Source: an uncultured Alphaproteobacteria bacterium (GTDB lineage: Bacteria > Pseudomonadota > Alphaproteobacteria > RF32 > CAG-239). Taken from it: a stretch of DNA of 57,024 nucleotides. The notes beneath the pieces are model-generated. The model did no database searches. It was not told where the DNA came from and worked only from the letters and a program-made list of their open reading frames with translations. Position 1 is the first letter of the stretch. Each line of letters begins with the position of its first letter. Both the position numbers and the translations under genes were made by a program. The stretch is from contig CALXTE010000012.1 in NCBI GenBank assembly GCA_944391345.1, positions 1 to 57,024 of the forward strand, read 5' to 3'. This document shows positions 53,593 to 57,024 of the stretch, piece after piece.

Positions 53593-56500
53593 TTAAAATT
53601 TATATTTTAAGTTAACCAAACCGGTGTGGTCTTGGTAATCTTCACGGAATTTGCCTTCATAACCCAATGCAAATTCAACATTATCGTTGACTTCTGTCGT
53701 TACTCCAGCGCCAAATTCCATACCGAAACGGTCTAAAGCATCACCTTCAACCATATAAGCCGAACCGTTAGCCAAAGTTACAACTGAATTAACGTCATCG
53801 TTCATCAAGTCATAAGTGGCTGCAATTCTGGCTTCCGGCTTAATGTTCATACCGTTTTCAAGTGTCCAAGTCTTGCTGACTTTAGCCCCGATAACACCGG
53901 TTAAGATGTCGGAATCATTACCGGAAACCTTTTGGTCGGCTGAATCGGTATAGCCGTCTTGGCTGATGTGAACATAACGCAAACCAACCTCAGGAGTTAA
54001 ACCAAAGCCTTTAACCTGCATATCATAACCTGTCATTGCCTGCAAACCAAAGCTTTCTGCATCATACTTTGATTTTACACCAATACCGGCAACATTTTTG
54101 TTTTCTTCGTAGTCAGACCATCCATAGGTGGCAACTCCGTTTACATACCAGTTGCTGGGTTTATACTCGCCATAGATAATAGCGGTATGTGTGTCAACAT
54201 CGGTGCTTCTCATAAAGCCATCGATGTCTGTATTGGTATAAGCATAACCTAAACCAAGTTTGGTATCGTCATTAATATATTTTTCAACACCCATTGCGAT
54301 ACCGGAAGAATCTGCATCAAAGCCATAAGAATCTGAGGTGTTTTCAAGTTCTGACTTATTAAACAAGCCTTGAACCCACATAGCTGCTCGTTCAAAGATA
54401 TTATCACCGGAAGACATACCTTCACCGCCGGTTGATACTGAACCACCGCTTAAACGTGTTCCGACTGCACCAAAGACCTGATTAGAGGTTTGAGACTGAG
54501 TCTGTTGAACCATCGGAGCTGCTTCAGGAGCTACGGCAGTTAATGCGTCAACATATGCTTTTTTAGCCTCCGGTGTTTTTGCTTTGCTTGAAAGATCGGC
54601 CAAGGCAACAGCAATTGTTCCGGCTGTAGTCGTCGGCTCGGCTTCTAATTCAACACTATCCCAAGCAGAGGCTGTTCCTGCATTGTTTGATGTACCACCT
54701 GCATCGGCTACGATATCTGCAGCAGTAGCTTTTCCTGTAATTTTATATGTACCGTTACCAAGTTTTTTAAAGTCATAACGGCTGCTTTCACTAAACTGAG
54801 CAAATTCTCCGCTGATGGTTGCTGCGTCAAGAATTGTGAAGTCTTTTGATTCACCATCACCTAAAACACTGCTGTTTAAGGTCAAATCCAGCAATGTGCC
54901 TTTGTTGCTGACACTAATGTTATTGGCTTTTATTTTACCATAACTACCATCTTCTGTTCCGGCAACCGTAAACTTCAATGTAGAATTATCTTTAAAGGCA
55001 ACATTTGTAGCATTTACGGTATTTGTTCCGACATCTAATGTGCTTGATACATTTAAGTTTGCGATTGTGCCGGTTGACTTATCAAATGATAAGGTTCCTT
55101 TATTGACATTCAAAGAGGCTAAATCGCCGATTGTTCCGGAAATTGCTTTGCTCAAAGAATGATCTGTATCAAAGCTGAGGTTCGTTCCATTAATGTCACC
55201 TTCAACCAAACCTGTTGAGCTTTTAAAGTTTAAGCTTCCATCTCCAGAAACATTTGCAATCAGCTTTCCAGCTAAATTCATGGAACCTGTCCCGATAACG
55301 TTAATTGTGCCTTTGTTTACTGAATCCATGCCATTTTCATCAACGACAAACGAATTAAATGAGCTTAAAACACCACCGGAGTTAACGTTTATAACGCCAC
55401 CATTAGAAACTTCTACTTTTCCTTCAGAAGAAATCTCTGCTGTTGAACTATTTACATTAACCGTACCACCATTTATATTAACATCTCCAGGTTTTTCAGG
55501 CTTTTGCATAAGTTCATCATTTTCATCCAACCAATCGTAAAACGTGTCGATTGAAGCCTCACTTCCGTTCATATTAATGGTGCCACCTCTGATATTAATA
55601 TCTTTGGCTGCCCAAAAGGTTAAATCAGGATCCTCACCGCCATCATTCATATTTACGGTTCCGCCAGTCATGTTAATGCCTTCATTTCTTGCATTTAATG
55701 ACGCTCCGTTCATATTAACCGTTCCATCTGTGATGTTAATATTTCCTTGTGCCATAACATCACTGTTTACGGCAACATTACCAGCCAAATTTAATTCTCC
55801 AGCCTGCATAAACGAATTTATATTTAAGCCAGCACCTTTGGCAACATTAACCTCGTTAACTAATCCGGCTTGTTTGTCAAAATTTAAAGTTCCTTTATTA
55901 ACATTCAAAGACGCTAAATTGCCGATTGTACCGGTAATAGCCTGGCTTAAGATATGGTCGGCATCAAAGTTGACATTAGCCCCGCTGACATCACCATCAA
56001 CAATGGAAGCACTGTCATTAAAGTCTAAATTCCCGCCTGTTCCGATTACATTTGCCGACAATCCGCCGGAAAGATTGATAGTTCCGCTTTGGGATAAATT
56101 AATAGTACTTTTTTTCATATCCTGAGCGGCAACATCCGGCACGACAACCGTGATTAAATTGCTGTCTTTATTAATGGTTAAATTTCCGCCGCTGATATTA
56201 ATATTTTTAGCCGCCAAAACATTTGCATTGACCAAATTATCTTGCACGGATAAACCACCGCCGGAAACAATAATATTTGCGGCATTGGAAACATTAATGA
56301 CACCCCCTTGTCTTGTTCCTTCAATTTTATCGCCGAATTCATCATGATCAATGTGACCGTGAGAATCAATCCAGCTGCTTCCGCCGTCAGAACTCTTCAT
56401 TTCAATAGTGCCGCCGGAAATATCAATAGAAGAAGCCGGATACGTTGTCCCATCTTCAGTTACTCTATCCGAACCATCGTCAGTTAAACCGGAATTGTTA

Positions 56501-56895
56501 AGTGTGATATTTCCGCCGGATATAGTCATACCGGTAGCAAAAATTCCGGTATCGTCTTGAATACTATCCGAACCATTTAAGATAATTTCTCCGCCGGAAA
56601 CAGTAAAGGTATGATCGTCGTTTCCGGGGCCGTTTATGTCAAGTCTGCCTTGATTAATGGTTAATTTTTCTCCGTCAGAAATTTCATGGTAATCTTGAAC
56701 TTCTGCGCGAACATGATCAATGGTGACGTCAGGATTATCTAATAAAGAACCGGAAATGGTCTGAGTAGAATAAACAGGTACGCCGTCAGCGCTACTGTTT
56801 GCGTTGTCAGAATTGATGGTAACTGTTTGTGCCATGGCATTAGAAGCAAAAGCCGCGGCTACTAAAGCAGTTGAAAATAAAAGTCTATTTTTCAT
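53593..56895 (-). CDS. Type V autotransporter with beta-helix passenger, copy 2
   Basis: An 1100-residue surface protein. Signal peptide MKNRLLFSTALVAAAFASNA with cleavage after MAQ. The passenger (about 25-720) has repeats such as NISGGxI, NMTGGTVNM and long alternating segments like NLASLNVNKGTLNFDK that occur at least twice, again predicting a beta-helix. The barrel (about 830-1100) ends LVNLKYKF and is almost identical to autotransporter 1 from MSSGDNIFERAAMWVQGLFN onward. The passengers are clearly different in sequence. AAGGAAGTTTAATCAT precedes the start. Its upstream leader is cut by foreign sequence at 56948. Confidence 0.9.
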   Translation of the reverse strand: MKNRLLFSTALVAAAFASNAMAQTVTINSDNANSSADGVPVYSTQTISGSLLDNPDVTIDHVRAEVQDYHEISDGEKLTINQGRLDINGPGNDDHTFTVSGGEIILNGSDSIQDDTGIFATGMTISGGNITLNNSGLTDDGSDRVTEDGTTYPASSIDISGGTIEMKSSDGGSSWIDSHGHIDHDEFGDKIEGTRQGGVINVSNAANIIVSGGGLSVQDNLVNANVLAAKNINISGGNLTINKDSNLITVVVPDVAAQDMKKSTINLSQSGTINLSGGLSANVIGTGGNLDFNDSASIVDGDVSGANVNFDADHILSQAITGTIGNLASLNVNKGTLNFDKQAGLVNEVNVAKGAGLNINSFMQAGELNLAGNVAVNSDVMAQGNINITDGTVNMNGASLNARNEGINMTGGTVNMNDGGEDPDLTFWAAKDINIRGGTINMNGSEASIDTFYDWLDENDELMQKPEKPGDVNINGGTVNVNSSTAEISSEGKVEVSNGGVINVNSGGVLSSFNSFVVDENGMDSVNKGTINVIGTGSMNLAGKLIANVSGDGSLNFKSSTGLVEGDINGTNLSFDTDHSLSKAISGTIGDLASLNVNKGTLSFDKSTGTIANLNVSSTLDVGTNTVNATNVAFKDNSTLKFTVAGTEDGSYGKIKANNISVSNKGTLLDLTLNSSVLGDGESKDFTILDAATISGEFAQFSESSRYDFKKLGNGTYKITGKATAADIVADAGGTSNNAGTASAWDSVELEAEPTTTAGTIAVALADLSSKAKTPEAKKAYVDALTAVAPEAAPMVQQTQSQTSNQVFGAVGTRLSGGSVSTGGEGMSSGDNIFERAAMWVQGLFNKSELENTSDSYGFDADSSGIAMGVEKYINDDTKLGLGYAYTNTDIDGFMRSTDVDTHTAIIYGEYKPSNWYVNGVATYGWSDYEENKNVAGIGVKSKYDAESFGLQAMTGYDMQVKGFGLTPEVGLRYVHISQDGYTDSADQKVSGNDSDILTGVIGAKVSKTWTLENGMNIKPEARIAATYDLMNDDVNSVVTLANGSAYMVEGDALDRFGMEFGAGVTTEVNDNVEFALGYEGKFREDYQDHTGLVNLKYKF

Positions 56896-56947
56896 ATGAT
56901 TAAACTTCCTTTTTCTTTAATTGCAATTAAAAGAAAACCACCTGTTT

Positions 56948-57024
56948 TGAACTGTCCCCCAAAAATTGGACAAGTAAAAAAGTCCCGGGGGAAAGTTAAA
57001 TGGAATTAAGCAAATGGCATCGGC
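56948..57024 (+). mobile_element. Left end of an insertion sequence (IS3-like terminus), running off the window
   Basis: Homology with the autotransporter 1 upstream region ends abruptly at CCACCTGTT. It is followed by TGAACTGTCCCCCAAAAATT and GGACAAG, which looks like an IS3-family terminal repeat (5' TG, C-rich, then TTGGACA). After a GGGGGAAAGTTAA ribosome binding site an ATG at 57000 starts MELSKWHR and runs off the window, as expected for a first transposase gene. Too little is present to name the element. Confidence 0.5.

Overview
The window looks like a piece of an AT-rich alphaproteobacterial chromosome. The evidence is the HpnC/HpnD/HpnE squalene route, TrmFO, Gram-negative autotransporters with short MKNRLLFSTALVA-type signal peptides, and alphaproteobacterial plasmid-type genes such as DUF3768. 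A host-associated (gut-type) Rhodospirillales-like lineage is my inference from overall gene style; it was not tested by any search.

Layout. (1) 1-10635 is ordinary chromosome: a truncated secreted-protein gene, a tight operon trmFO-hpnC-hpnD-hpnE (tRNA U54 methylation, then squalene synthesis), a convergent single-chain glycyl-tRNA synthetase, a HAD phosphatase, two unrecognised adjacent genes and a family 2 glycosyltransferase. (2) A tRNA-Gln(TTG) gene at 10880-10954 is the insertion site of a 29.7-kb genomic island, bounded by a 56-bp direct repeat (10937-10992 and 40564-40619, one mismatch) made of the tRNA 3' end plus its terminator. Matching integrase arm-type motifs lie just inside both ends. 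(3) The island starts with a tyrosine integrase and a plasmid-like maintenance module: RHH regulator with a three-repeat operator, HUH replication initiator, large inverted repeat, DUF927 helicase/primase-type ATPase, serine recombinase, DUF3768 and small accessory genes. (4) The rest of the island is mainly defence: a type IIG restriction-modification enzyme with a HEPN-like gene and a membrane gene, a Gabija pair (gajA/gajB), a HEPN-like plus unknown pair, and a second OLD-nuclease/UvrD-helicase pair in overlapping operon with a DUF2130 protein. Between the defence blocks sits a lipoprotein hydrolase plus autotransporter module with a strongly structured leader.

(5) Right of the island, a second tyrosine integrase, broken by a frameshift, abuts the same att repeat. 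This suggests a tandem second element whose far end I did not find. It carries two PD-(D/E)XK nuclease-like genes, a J-domain/MORN-repeat fusion, an ankyrin protein and a run of peptidoglycan-hydrolase or toxin-like open frames, each followed by a small membrane-protein gene. Several of these open frames lack a proper start and look like displaced toxin-immunity cassettes. (6) A second copy of the hydrolase-autotransporter module is split by about 3.9 kb of that material. Its upstream region is cut by what looks like the end of an insertion sequence at 56948.

How it fits together: the left 10 kb is housekeeping. Everything from 10937 rightwards reads as stacked mobile DNA carrying anti-phage systems, then contact-dependent-competition-like cassettes, with duplicated surface autotransporter modules that can recombine. 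The best candidates for something undescribed are the three-gene OLD-UvrD-DUF2130 operon, the HEPN-like plus 337-residue pair, and the orphan toxin/immunity array.
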